Origin: Lysinibacillus sphaericus
GTDB taxonomy: Bacteria > Bacillota > Bacilli > Bacillales_A > Planococcaceae
Length of the DNA stretch: 64,000 nt
Assembly: GCF_002982115.1 (NCBI RefSeq)
Contig: NZ_CP019980.1
Coordinates: 2,550,001 to 2,614,000, forward strand
Direction: 5' to 3'
The position numbers and the translations under genes are program-made. The notes beneath the pieces were generated by a model, which saw only the letters and a list, made by a program, of their open reading frames with translations, was not told where the DNA came from and did not search any database. This document shows positions 15,963 to 23,973 of the stretch, one piece after another (position 1 is the first letter of the stretch; each line of letters opens with the position of its first letter).

Positions 15963-16703
15963 CTAAAGCGTTGTCCCACGAATCGTTGCGTAACTTAATT
16001 TATTTGCTAAAATAGCGCGCTCGGCAATGATTTTTGCTTCTTCTATTGCGTTATACCAACCACTTATAAAACGCCAGCCATTTTCATTTGAGCTACCTTT
16101 TACTGGTTCTGCATACGCTAAATAATATTGTTTTAATGCGTCGTTCATCGCAGCTAACATTGCCTCTTGACTATTATATTTCCCACTTTGAATACGGAAT
16201 TTCTTTGGCTCTTTGTCAATCTCAATATATTCTATTTTTTTACTTACATCTATTATAACAACAGGCTTTAAAAAAAGGGCAATTTCGTCTAGACGACGAT
16301 TCACAAGCCCTTGTAGCTTTTTTCCACCAGCATTACAGTATAATAGCATTTCTTTGCTTACTTGTTCCCATTGCTTATTATTTAAATATACTAATAGGGC
16401 ACTATTTCTTAAAATATATCGTCCTAAATTATATTGGAAACTTGCCAGTGCATCGTACTGATTTTGGTTAAGTGGCACTTTAACATAGTATTCAATGGTA
16501 GTAGCATGCTCTTGTGCTTGCTTTCGTAATAGTTCCCACGCATCTTCTTTTGTAATGGTTTGCCCCTTTTCAACTGCTTTGCCACTTGGCCATTTTGTTG
16601 TTCCGTAGCCGATGGTCCAAACATTGTCAGGACCTATATAGGCATCGGAGCGAAACCCTTCCCACTTCGCTATGAGATTTAGTGCATTATTTGAAATTTC
16701 CAT
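15963..16703 (-). CDS. GH24 lysozyme with C-terminal SPOR-like domain
   Basis: Phage-type lysozyme predicted to cleave peptidoglycan. Residues 1-145 are a GH24 domain with the catalytic Glu in KWEGFRSDAY (E15), followed by PDNVWTIGYGTT, and NLGRYILRNSALLVYLN further on. The last 80 residues (FRIQSGKYNSQEAMLAAM ... FISGWYNAIEEAKIIAERAI) resemble a SPOR repeat that binds denuded glycans. There is no signal peptide, so export would need a holin or lysis. No holin is adjacent. It is probably a domesticated prophage endolysin. Confidence 0.85.
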   Translation of the reverse strand: MEISNNALNLIAKWEGFRSDAYIGPDNVWTIGYGTTKWPSGKAVEKGQTITKEDAWELLRKQAQEHATTIEYYVKVPLNQNQYDALASFQYNLGRYILRNSALLVYLNNKQWEQVSKEMLLYCNAGGKKLQGLVNRRLDEIALFLKPVVIIDVSKKIEYIEIDKEPKKFRIQSGKYNSQEAMLAAMNDALKQYYLAYAEPVKGSSNENGWRFISGWYNAIEEAKIIAERAILANKLSYATIRGTTL

Positions 16704-16857
16704 CTATCTATTATCACCCTTTCTTTTTCTGCTCCTTCTCTAGTCTATTCAATTCTTAATATCCGAACGTTTACATAGATACAGAACAAGGAAATATAAT
16801 CGTCATTTATACAATTAAGTAACAATATGAAGCTTTTGGAATACCCACATTCAAAAT

Positions 16858-16888
16858 AAAAGCCCTCCATAATAGGAAGGGCTTTTGA
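16858..16888 (-). terminator. Terminator of the ohrR-gpx unit
   Basis: AAAAGCCCT and AGGGCTTTT form a stem, extended by CC/GG pairs, with a T-run on the minus strand after the peroxidase gene. Confidence 0.8.
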
Positions 16889-16922
16889 AAATGTTAAAAC
16901 CGCATTTTTCGCTGTTTCAATA

Positions 16923-17402
16923 TTAGTGTAAATTCAAAACTTTTTTTATATCCGACTCAATGCTTTTTGGCTTATCAGTTGGACCAAATCGAGCTACTAC
17001 TTCTCCTTCTGGATTAACTAAGAACTTTGTGAAATTCCATTTAATATTACTTCCTAAGAAGCCTTTCGAATGCGTTTTTAAATAATTATAAAGAGGATGT
17101 GCTTCTTTACCATTTACCTTGATAATTTCATGCATAGGAAATGTAACGCCATACGTTAAACGGCAAGCTTCAGCGGCATCCAGCGCTGAAGACATTTCTT
17201 GCTTAAATTGATTAGATGGAAAACCTAGCACTTCTAACCCCATATCTCGATAAGAAGTATACAATTGTTCTAATTCTTCAAATTGTGGAGCTAAACCACA
17301 TTTTGTTGCAGTGTTGACTATTAACAAAGCTTTACCTTTGTATTTTTCTAAACTATATTCTGAACCATCTTCTAATGTTACATTGATATCATAAATACTC
17401 AT
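16923..17402 (-). CDS. Glutathione peroxidase-family thiol peroxidase
   Basis: 159-residue thiol peroxidase that reduces hydroperoxides. The peroxidatic Cys is C35 in NTATKCGLAPQFEELEQLY, where animal enzymes carry selenocysteine. The conserved GFPSNQF and KWNFTKFLV (W122) boxes complete the active site, and C80 could be the resolving Cys, which suggests thioredoxin as reductant. The start overlaps the ohrR stop by 14 bases, so the two are co-transcribed and translationally coupled. Similar to Bacillus BsaA. Confidence 0.9.
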   Translation of the reverse strand: MSIYDINVTLEDGSEYSLEKYKGKALLIVNTATKCGLAPQFEELEQLYTSYRDMGLEVLGFPSNQFKQEMSSALDAAEACRLTYGVTFPMHEIIKVNGKEAHPLYNYLKTHSKGFLGSNIKWNFTKFLVNPEGEVVARFGPTDKPKSIESDIKKVLNLH

Positions 17403-17856
17403 CTTTTACCTCCATGTTATTTAATTGAGTTAATAATTCATTTAAATTTTGCAACTGTGCCCTTAAATCACCGTCTATTACTGTCAAAGCATCACAATGT
17501 GCCATTTTCTCCACTAACTTTTCTGTAATCAACGTTTCAGTTGCTCTTGCCTTCTCAGTCAAAGAAATAATTACAGCACGTTTATCCTTAGACGATGTTT
17601 CTTTCGTCACCCATCCTTTATCAACAAGCTTATTTAATATTGGATTTAACGTGCCTATGCCCAAACTCAATTTTTCGCTAATTTGTTTCACCACTAGACT
17701 ATCTTGTTCCCATAAAGCAAGTAGCACCAAATACTGTGGATATGTCAAACCAAATGGCTCCAGCACTTGCCGATATAACTTTGTAAATTGGTTAGCTGCC
17801 TTGTATACAGCAAAACATAGTTGATCTTCAAGTAAGAAAGCTTTAATTTTTTTCAC
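17389..17856 (-). CDS. ohrR: OhrR-type MarR family peroxide sensor
   Basis: Winged-helix repressor of the MarR/OhrR family, 155 residues. The reactive N-terminal Cys is C14 in EDQLCFAVYKAANQFTKLY, the place of C15 in B. subtilis OhrR, and LTYPQYLVLLALWE is the family block. A second Cys at 121 (KMAHCDAL) makes a two-Cys mechanism possible, as in Xanthomonas OhrR. It precedes the thiol peroxidase in one unit, so oxidation of OhrR by organic peroxides should release the peroxidase gene. Confidence 0.88.
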   Translation of the reverse strand: MKKIKAFLLEDQLCFAVYKAANQFTKLYRQVLEPFGLTYPQYLVLLALWEQDSLVVKQISEKLSLGIGTLNPILNKLVDKGWVTKETSSKDKRAVIISLTEKARATETLITEKLVEKMAHCDALTVIDGDLRAQLQNLNELLTQLNNMEVKDEYL

Positions 17857-17862
17857 CTCACA

Positions 17863-17916
17863 ATATATCGCATACGATGTATTTTTATTTTATATCGTAT
17901 GCGATGTATATGTCAA
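17863..17916 (-). promoter_or_regulatory. ohrR promoter with two OhrR-type operators
   Basis: On the minus strand TTGACA (17911-17916), a 16-base spacer and TATAAA form the promoter. The palindrome ATCGCATACGAT fills the spacer (17894-17905), and a second, ATCGTATGCGAT on this strand, lies between start point and ribosome binding site (17867-17878). Binding to either would block transcription. Confidence 0.8.
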
Positions 17917-17953
17917 TTTATTGAACTGTTTAAAATACTAATGAAACTTGCAA

Positions 17954-18478
17954 TTACCATAGCCAATATCTAGCTCCCTGTGTAACAATAAATCTGTCCA
18001 GCCAAGTTTCAAAGTTCATAGGTAACCTTTGAATGTCTCCTTCATGAACAAAGATAAGATAATCATCCTCCCCATTAGCAACTTTTTGAGAATCAACGAA
18101 CATATAATCACCATATCCTCTATAATTACCCATCATAAACCAATTTTTATCATAGGCACTTTGATAGTATATATTGGTCTCATATTCATGGATATAATTT
18201 AATATCTGGCTTAAATTAAATATTTCAAAGAAATCATAACCAAGACCATTATCATTAAATAATTTCGCTCCATTACTATGTTTTAAAAATAAGCACAATT
18301 CCGTCGGTAAAACATGCTGAGTTTCTAAAGTGAATTCCTGTAGTAGTTCATGATTTGATATTGGACAATTCCAATCACAGGTTACATTTAAAATTTCTCC
18401 ATTCTCCCTTTGTATGATAATGCTGTTCTCTTTATCTAACCTTTTATTTAATGCTGTTAAGATTAATTCAATCGACAT
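17954..18478 (-). CDS. SMI1/KNR4 (SUKH) family protein, likely immunity protein
   Basis: 174 residues with the SUKH pattern: HVLPTELCLFLKHSNGAKLF, then the middle block WFMMGNYRGYGDYMFVD and the end YLIFVHEGDIQRLPMNFETW. SUKH proteins usually protect against polymorphic or contact-dependent toxins. No toxin gene adjoins it, so it may be an orphan immunity gene. The start at 18478 is in frame with the conserved N-terminal helix. Confidence 0.8.
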   Translation of the reverse strand: MSIELILTALNKRLDKENSIIIQRENGEILNVTCDWNCPISNHELLQEFTLETQHVLPTELCLFLKHSNGAKLFNDNGLGYDFFEIFNLSQILNYIHEYETNIYYQSAYDKNWFMMGNYRGYGDYMFVDSQKVANGEDDYLIFVHEGDIQRLPMNFETWLDRFIVTQGARYWLW

Positions 18479-18600
18479 ATTATCTTCACCTAATTTCTAA
18501 TAGTTTACCCACCAAGGAGATGTAGTACCTCGTAATTTTCGTTAAAACAGAAATAATGATAATATTTGCAATATAGTTACTTTATCGACAAAATACTATA

Positions 18601-18637
18601 AAAACCCAGTACCTTTTGTAGAGGGAACTGGGTTTTC
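18601..18637 (-). terminator. Terminator of the sigV-rsiV-like unit
   Basis: AAAACCCAGT pairs with ACTGGGTTTT, with U-rich ends on both strands, 20 bases after the anti-sigma gene. Confidence 0.85.
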
Positions 18638-18655
18638 TCTGTTGTTTTAATATGT

Positions 18656-19549
18656 TTAGCGTTTAATCTCAAATTCTTGTGGACCAGCATAGGGTGGAGC
18701 AATGTAATATTCATAGAAAAAGATGACTGGATTTCCTTGTTCATTAATATAGAAGTTTTTTGACGTATATTCGTCTATTCCACCATCTCCCTTTGAAGAA
18801 TAATATTCTTGATAGTACGACCAAAGATTTTCATCGGTCTTCGCACGTTCCTTCACTTGACGCTCTATTTCTGGATCAACTATTTTTTCGTAATCTTTTC
18901 CTAGTAAATCTTCTAACGTTAGTTCCTTTCCTGTTGTTAAATCAATATTATAAAAATACTTTGTATCAAATGTTAATCCATTTGTAGTTTCTGTTTCATT
19001 AATGATAAATGACAAGATTTTTGCATTTGAGCTTTTTACTTCATAATCAAATTTGTATGTGCTAGGTGTATATTCATTAATATCCCTTACATCCTCGCCC
19101 TCTCCAAGGAAGTTTTTCTTAAATTCCGCTGAGTCCTGTTTTGCTTTCGCAGCAAGGCTCTCAATTTTTTCCTTAATCATCGTATTAATCTGATTTTCTA
19201 ATGATGGATTCCCTATATCAGAGAATTGAGGAATTTTAATATGTGCATCAATCGAATCTGTCTTTTCTATATATTCATCAATCGTAATCACTTTTACTAC
19301 TGCTCCTAATACAGGAACCTTTGACATTGCCAGAGCAAAAGTCGGACTTAGATTTACAAAGAACATGAATAGTAGACAGGCCGTTAAAGGAATCACGATA
19401 AACTTCATTTTAAAAAACGTTAAAAAATCTTTCTTCTTGGGCATCGTTTCATTTTCAGCCATTGTTAATACTTTTTTTCGTATCCTTTCCTTATTTAATA
19501 AGTTTTCTTCTATAACACGTTTTAATACCTTTCGTTCATGCTGCTTCAT
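18656..19549 (-). CDS. RsiV-like anti-sigma factor
   Basis: Membrane anti-sigma factor of about 297 residues. An N-terminal cytoplasmic part that should hold the sigma factor is followed by one membrane segment (FIVIPLTACLLFMFFVNL) and an extracellular DUF4179/DUF3298-like region (LTTGKELTLEDLLG, FYINEQGNPVIFFYEYYI). In B. subtilis RsiV this part binds lysozyme and triggers cleavage. ATG 19549 is chosen: GAGG lies seven bases upstream and it starts seven bases after the sigma-factor stop codon; a longer frame to 19591 would overlap it. Regulated with the sigma factor. Confidence 0.82.
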   Translation of the reverse strand: MKQHERKVLKRVIEENLLNKERIRKKVLTMAENETMPKKKDFLTFFKMKFIVIPLTACLLFMFFVNLSPTFALAMSKVPVLGAVVKVITIDEYIEKTDSIDAHIKIPQFSDIGNPSLENQINTMIKEKIESLAAKAKQDSAEFKKNFLGEGEDVRDINEYTPSTYKFDYEVKSSNAKILSFIINETETTNGLTFDTKYFYNIDLTTGKELTLEDLLGKDYEKIVDPEIERQVKERAKTDENLWSYYQEYYSSKGDGGIDEYTSKNFYINEQGNPVIFFYEYYIAPPYAGPQEFEIKR

Positions 19550-19556
19550 AATCGCC

Positions 19557-20111
19557 TCAACCGTCCTTCCCAAACTTTTTTCGTATTTCATGAGTAGTGC
19601 GGTAAATATAATTTTTTATCGTGGATTGATTTAAATGTAGTAATTTTGCAATTTCAGGAATTGAAAGTTCAGCATAATAAAATAAGTAAAATACCTTTTG
19701 CACTTTTTGAGGTTTGGTTTGCAAAAAGCTCCAAATGTCAGATAATAATTCTTTGTTTTCTATTGCCATCTCTATCTCATTTTCATATTGCTCTATGTCC
19801 GTATCTGCATGATTATATTCTTCATCTTCTTTATTTATATCAAACAACGGTATGATACGCTTTACTTTTTCTTTTAAAGAATAATGTTGGTAGATTTTAG
19901 ATTTAGCGATTCGTATGACATAAGCCTCTGGGTTCTTTAGATAATCAATGCCCTTGTCCTTTAGTATTCGATACAGCGCTATATAAGTTTCTTGTATTAT
20001 ATCCGGGATAACACTCGTATGATTGCATTTGCTAATGACATACACTACACATTGATGATAGGTTTTGTCATAAATTTCATTAAATTTCTCTTCGATTCTT
20101 TGAGTATTCAA
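19557..20111 (-). CDS. ECF sigma factor, SigV-like
   Basis: 184-residue extracytoplasmic-function sigma factor. Region 2 is seen as VVYVISKCNHTSVIPDIIQE with TYIALYRILKD after it; region 4 is the HTH SIPEIAKLLHLNQSTIKNYI. The start is TTG 20111 behind GGGAGGTG. The anti-sigma gene follows immediately, the usual ECF pair order. The nearby peptidoglycan deacetylase supports a SigV-type role in lysozyme defence, which is an inference from gene order and the RsiV-like partner. Confidence 0.85.
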   Translation of the reverse strand: MNTQRIEEKFNEIYDKTYHQCVVYVISKCNHTSVIPDIIQETYIALYRILKDKGIDYLKNPEAYVIRIAKSKIYQHYSLKEKVKRIIPLFDINKEDEEYNHADTDIEQYENEIEMAIENKELLSDIWSFLQTKPQKVQKVFYLFYYAELSIPEIAKLLHLNQSTIKNYIYRTTHEIRKKFGKDG

Positions 20112-20217
20112 AGGCTCACCTCCCGTTAAACGTTACTAGGGAATGCAATATACGAATGTTGAATAACATTGTTATTATGTCATGGTTTTATGGACTACAT
20201 TCGTTTCCTTTGCACAA

Positions 20218-21060
20218 TCAATTGCCGAAATAGGGATCGACTTTTTCACTTTTTAGCGATAACAGTTCTGATACTGTTACAAATTCATATCCTTCTTTTT
20301 TTAATGCCATTAATATTTCTGGTAAGGCTTCAGCTGTTGCTGTATGAATATCATGCATTAACACTACTGATTTATTTGCGATTTGATTTAAAATTTCGTT
20401 TTTTATAGCTGCTGGGTTGCGACTTTTCCAATCTAACGAGTCGACAGACCACATAATTGTAGTATAATTTTCTGACGCGGTATAATTTAGAATATCTTGG
20501 TTGTATATCCCGTATGGAGGTCGAAATAAGGTTGGAGTTACACCTGTTGTTGCTTCAATAATTTTGTTTGTTTTATTGATTTCTTCTGTCATTTCATTGT
20601 GCGTCAATTTCTTTAAATTTGGATGACTAAAGGTGTGATTTGCTATTTCGTGACCTTCAGCAACGACTTGTGCCGCAATATTTGGATACATCTCAACTCT
20701 GCTTCCTAACATAAAGAATGTTGCCTTTGCTTCATGCTGCGCTAATGTTTGTAAAACGCGTGGTGTAACTTTGACACTCGGGCCATCATCAAATGTAAGT
20801 GCTATATATTTTCCGTCAGGATTCAATGCAACTGTTTCATTCTCTAATTCTTCTTCCTCTTCTTCTGTCCCTTCTTCCTCTATTACATCCTCACTATCAT
20901 CATTTTCTTCAAATCTTGCCTTATCACTTGCAAGATTTTCAGCTTGCCCATGCTCTTCAACTTGTCCACCTAAAAAGTAGTATCCCGCACCTAGCATGAT
21001 AGTAAAGAACAAAATGACCGCTACAAATCTTGTCCATCTAATTCTTTTCCTTGCTTTCAT
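20218..21060 (-). CDS. Membrane-anchored peptidoglycan/polysaccharide deacetylase (NodB domain)
   Basis: 280-residue deacetylase likely acting on N-acetylglucosamine of peptidoglycan outside the membrane. One N-terminal anchor (residues 11-31), a very acidic linker (45-76, mostly Glu/Asp), then the NodB domain: TFDDGPS (D91, D92), HTFSHP (H142, H146), RPPYG (180-184), SVDSLDW and the LMHDIH box (H236, H239). All metal and catalytic residues are present. It lies directly upstream of the SigV-like pair on the same strand. PgdA-type enzymes make cell walls lysozyme-resistant. Confidence 0.88.
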   Translation of the reverse strand: MKARKRIRWTRFVAVILFFTIMLGAGYYFLGGQVEEHGQAENLASDKARFEENDDSEDVIEEEGTEEEEEELENETVALNPDGKYIALTFDDGPSVKVTPRVLQTLAQHEAKATFFMLGSRVEMYPNIAAQVVAEGHEIANHTFSHPNLKKLTHNEMTEEINKTNKIIEATTGVTPTLFRPPYGIYNQDILNYTASENYTTIMWSVDSLDWKSRNPAAIKNEILNQIANKSVVLMHDIHTATAEALPEILMALKKEGYEFVTVSELLSLKSEKVDPYFGN

Positions 21061-21270
21061 TCCAATACACCTTTCTTTGCTATTTTTTCTTTCTTAATAT
21101 AGAAGAGAATTAGAGAGTTGAAAAAGTTTCAATGAAACTAAAAAAATTTTAATTATTTTGTAGGACAATAAAAAAGCATGAAAAGTCTTGATAAATATCA
21201 CGTGTTCATCATGCGCAGTGGATGCGGTCTACAGTTCGGTATGTGATAGTGTGGGTAGTATGCGGCATTA

Positions 21271-21426
21271 ATGGCGGACAGGCGTATAGTGGAAGAAGGG
21301 AAGATTAGAAGTAATGTAGAATATAAAAATGAATACTTTGCCAATCGTTTTGCCCCGTCACATGGGGTACGGGTATTAAAAAGTTGGCTCAAGGAGATGA
21401 ATGCCTTTTTCGTGTTGTTCCCTTGA
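21271..21426 (+). CDS. Short open frame, possible toxin C-terminal remnant
   Basis: 51 codons from ATG 21271 with no good ribosome binding site. The peptide (KIRSNVEYKNEYFANRFAPS, then HGVRVLKSWLKEMN) is protein-like in composition. It ends 26 bases before the start of the next gene, whose ribosome binding site lies between. This is the layout seen when an immunity gene follows the end of a polymorphic toxin gene. It may instead be chance. Confidence 0.25.
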   Translation: MADRRIVEEGKIRSNVEYKNEYFANRFAPSHGVRVLKSWLKEMNAFFVLFP

Positions 21427-21452
21427 ACCGAAGCAAAAGGAGTGAAATATGC

Positions 21453-22001
21453 ATGAAAGAACCATCTGAACAGCTTATTGACATGCTTGGCCATCCATAT
21501 AGTCCTAAAAATGTTCAAGCTTTGCTGCAATCATTCAATGTCAAGCGAATGCCTTCCCCGAACAGCTATTTCAACGACGATATTATTTGGTCTGTAAAAG
21601 CATCGATACGCATTGATATTTATCGTGCCTCAAAAATAAATGATTTGACTGGACTCCACTATACAAATCAAGATGAATGGATTATTGGTGCTATACATTT
21701 TCTTGCTCCTGGATCAGATGACCGAATTAAAAAGCCGTTTTCTGGAAAGCTTCCTAAGGGAATCACGATGTGCTCAACACCAGATGAGTCAATAAAGGCA
21801 TATGGTCGACCTGAAATGGATGAAAAATGTGCGTGGCCTGGGTTCTCTGGTCAAATTTTGGCTTGGCGCAAGCCGAACATAAATATCGCAATTGAATATG
21901 CGGATAGTGCAATCGATTGCGTAATGAGAAGCTACACTGCCTGTTTAATTGGCTGCATAGGCGCATGGCGAGACGATAACCCTGAGGTCTTTTCTCCCTG
22001 A
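21453..22001 (+). CDS. Hypothetical protein, possible immunity protein
   Basis: 182 residues from ATG 21453, with AAAAGGAGTG about eight to ten bases upstream. The N-terminal part (EQLIDMLGHPYSPKNVQALL) and the size recall small immunity proteins such as the DUF6392 type, but the match is weak. There is no membrane segment or signal. A strong terminator follows. The base composition is slightly richer in GC than neighbours by eye, which would fit transfer. Function not established. Confidence 0.5.
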   Translation: MKEPSEQLIDMLGHPYSPKNVQALLQSFNVKRMPSPNSYFNDDIIWSVKASIRIDIYRASKINDLTGLHYTNQDEWIIGAIHFLAPGSDDRIKKPFSGKLPKGITMCSTPDESIKAYGRPEMDEKCAWPGFSGQILAWRKPNINIAIEYADSAIDCVMRSYTACLIGCIGAWRDDNPEVFSP

Positions 22002-22076
22002 TGGTCAGTCGATTACACCGTGCTACGGGTGGTAGTTCGTTCGCTCTCAAATAAATGGCACTCTTTATCAAACTTT

Positions 22077-22118
22077 AAGCGCATGTTTTGAAAAAAGATT
22101 TCAAAACATGCGCTTTAC
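22077..22118 (+). terminator. Strong terminator of the 182-residue protein gene
   Basis: AAGCGCATGTTTTGAAA and TTTCAAAACATGCGCTT form a perfect 17-base-pair stem with a five-base loop. Confidence 0.8.
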
Positions 22119-22212
22119 ATTTGTTCTTGTATCAAGGTTGATATGGTTATGAAGACCTTCATTAATCCTTATGTCACGATTGAATTTTATCTTGCAAAGA
22201 ATTGTCGATAAT

Positions 22213-22236
22213 ATAAAAAAGACACCGAGGTGTCTT
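22213..22236 (-). terminator. Terminator of the small gene pair at 22.3-23.0 kb
   Basis: On the minus strand AAGACACC-TC-GGTGTCTT is followed by TTTTATAT. Confidence 0.75.
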
Positions 22237-22273
22237 ATGTATTGTCAAGTTACGTTTATGGACAATCTGAGAG

Positions 22274-22582
22274 TTAATTATAATAATGAAATGCAAAACC
22301 ATCTTCTGGTTCGCCCACTTCATATCCCAATAATTTTGTAGCGCGTTTCTTAAATAATGTAATCCATTCATTCCATTCTTCTGATGGCAATTGAGCATAA
22401 AATTGTAGTCCACTTGATTCAATACTTACTTCTATCAATTTACCATCTGAACCATACCACTGTGGACAGCCGTTTACAAAGTGGTTCCAGTTAGGCATTT
22501 CTCTATATAAACGCTCCAACTTATCCCAAACTTCTTGTGGTGCAGAATAATGAATATTCAAATTCATATTGTATATTTCCAT
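22274..22582 (-). CDS. Hypothetical small protein, immunity-like
   Basis: 102 residues from ATG 22582, with GGAG about six to eight bases upstream; a longer frame to 22630 lacks a start signal. The sequence is rich in Trp/Tyr/Glu (QEVWDKLERLYREMPNWNHF; LPSEEWNEWITLFKKRATKL). It resembles small cytosolic Bacillus proteins found beside polymorphic toxins, but I cannot name the family. It follows a similar-sized gene on the same strand, 58 bases apart. Confidence 0.6.
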   Translation of the reverse strand: MEIYNMNLNIHYSAPQEVWDKLERLYREMPNWNHFVNGCPQWYGSDGKLIEVSIESSGLQFYAQLPSEEWNEWITLFKKRATKLLGYEVGEPEDGFAFHYYN

Positions 22583-22639
22583 ATATTCTCCTTTAAATTT
22601 AGATTTATAAGTTGATTTGCGACTCTTCAAATTATTGTT

Positions 22640-23020
22640 TTACTGTGGGTCAACTGTGATAAAAACACTTTTTAATCCGTTATCCGTATATAAAAACTCC
22701 ATTTGTAAACACATATCTGCCAGTTTTGAATTTGAAGTTAAATCATAATCAACTGCAAATCCACTGTTGTCCTTGAATTCATAAAAGTTAATTTGTGCAT
22801 ATTCGTATTGGGGATGGAAATTACATGGAGCTCCATATTCATCAAATGAATCCAATCCATTTAAGTTTAATGTTTCTTGGACATAATGGAATAAATCACC
22901 AATATCATACACTTTAGATTCATCCACATAATTTAATATTTTTTCATATTCTTTACTATGCATTACTTTTAATATATTGGTAATAACAGTTATGGCATAT
23001 TGTTTATTTTCACTTTTCAT
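22640..23020 (-). CDS. Hypothetical small protein, immunity-like
   Basis: 126 residues from ATG 23020 behind GGGAGG; the in-frame start at 23074 is less likely. Acidic cytosolic protein with an N-terminal helix pair (YAITVITNILKVMHSKEYEK) and a beta-rich second half (YEYAQINFYEFKDNSGFAVD). It pairs with the downstream 102-residue gene. Such pairs often come from decayed toxin/immunity loci, but no toxin is present. Confidence 0.6.
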   Translation of the reverse strand: MKSENKQYAITVITNILKVMHSKEYEKILNYVDESKVYDIGDLFHYVQETLNLNGLDSFDEYGAPCNFHPQYEYAQINFYEFKDNSGFAVDYDLTSNSKLADMCLQMEFLYTDNGLKSVFITVDPQ

Positions 23021-23202
23021 ATTGAACCTCCCAATTCTATTTTTCTTTCCATTCAACTGTATAATATCATACATTTTTGAGAAAATTTATTTGAACTGGA
23101 GATACCAGTGTAATGCCATTTTCGGTTTGCCTTAGCGAGTGTTTTAGTTGTATACGACTCTAATCAAATTTTATAAAATCTTATACTTAGTTAAAAATAT
23201 TA

Positions 23203-23237
23203 ACTCCATTTTGACAAATCTCTTTGCAAAATGGAGT
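23203..23237 (-). terminator. Terminator of the mutagenesis cassette
   Basis: ACTCCATTTTG and CAAAATGGAGT form a perfect eleven-base-pair stem with U-rich flanks on both strands, 50 bases after the last gene of the operon. Confidence 0.8.
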
Positions 23238-23289
23238 ATTTTCGGTTTTGCTAATAAATAAAGGTTGAAAGAATTTTTGTCATCACTCT

Positions 23290-23637
23290 TTATTCAACGC
23301 GCCGTATATGATTAATCAACAGCTTCTCCACCTGTGATTTAAGAGCTTGATTTGCATAACGGAGTACTACATCATTCCCTGCAGTAGCAACTTGTACGTC
23401 ACTAAAGTATTCATCTATCGGTTGCCAACCTACTACTCGTATACGTTTTTGTGCAAGTTCTCGTTTGAGATTAAAATATTCTTGTCTTAGCTCCTTTAGT
23501 AATGAATCCATCATTGGAAGAAATACTGTTTTCATTTTAAACTGCTCTAATTTACAATAATCAACCTGTAATGATTTAACTGCTAGCTCTAACAAAAGAT
23601 ACTTATGAAGTAACTGTCTTTCATCGGCTTTAATCAT
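23290..23637 (-). CDS. Hypothetical protein of the UvrX-YolD operon
   Basis: 115 residues. ATG 23637 lies inside the stop region of the YolD gene (overlap ATGATTAA), suggesting translational coupling; a longer frame to 23721 would overlap YolD by 92 bases. Helical basic protein (MDSLLKELRQEYFNLKRELA) ending with VLRYANQALKSQVEKLLINH. No known motif. Its conserved place behind the polymerase and YolD genes suggests a helper role in SOS-type DNA synthesis, which is inferred from context only. Confidence 0.65.
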   Translation of the reverse strand: MIKADERQLLHKYLLLELAVKSLQVDYCKLEQFKMKTVFLPMMDSLLKELRQEYFNLKRELAQKRIRVVGWQPIDEYFSDVQVATAGNDVVLRYANQALKSQVEKLLINHIRRVE

Positions 23638-23962
23638 AGTAATCAGCATCCAGTTGGGCTGATTGAATATTTGGGATGGGGATACTCTCCGTTTTAAGTA
23701 GCGTTTCAAGTATGAGGTCATTCGTATTCATCGATTTAACTATACCAGTCCATTGTGTGATTGTATGGTCCTTCCACACTTCTACTGTAACGGTCAACTG
23801 TTGATTAAAAGCTTGATTAATTGTTTTTTGTAGTTCTTCCAGTTCCCATTCAGTCAATTCTCTTGGCTGTTCCATATACTCTTCTTTGTACTCTCTGAGA
23901 AGCTCTAAATGTTCTGGCAACATCATCGATGCCCATTTAATCGTCCCTCTATCTTTTATCAT
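23630..23962 (-). CDS. YolD-like protein
   Basis: About 110 residues of the YolD-like family, usually found beside Y-family polymerases in Bacillus and its phages. The typical N-terminus MIKDRGTIKWASMMLPEHLE and the central block VEVWKDHTITQWTGIVKSMN are present. ATG 23962 has AGGAG eight bases upstream. It follows the polymerase gene by 11 bases and overlaps the next gene. The biochemical role of YolD proteins is not settled; functional analogy to UmuD has been suggested. Confidence 0.85.
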   Translation of the reverse strand: MIKDRGTIKWASMMLPEHLELLREYKEEYMEQPRELTEWELEELQKTINQAFNQQLTVTVEVWKDHTITQWTGIVKSMNTNDLILETLLKTESIPIPNIQSAQLDADYYD

Positions 23963-23973
23963 TCCAATCACTC

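Noticed and set aside
21198..21530. Minus-strand frame of 110 codons opposite the immunity-like gene
   Set aside because: It is antisense to a frame with a strong start signal and its translation looks like non-coding composition.
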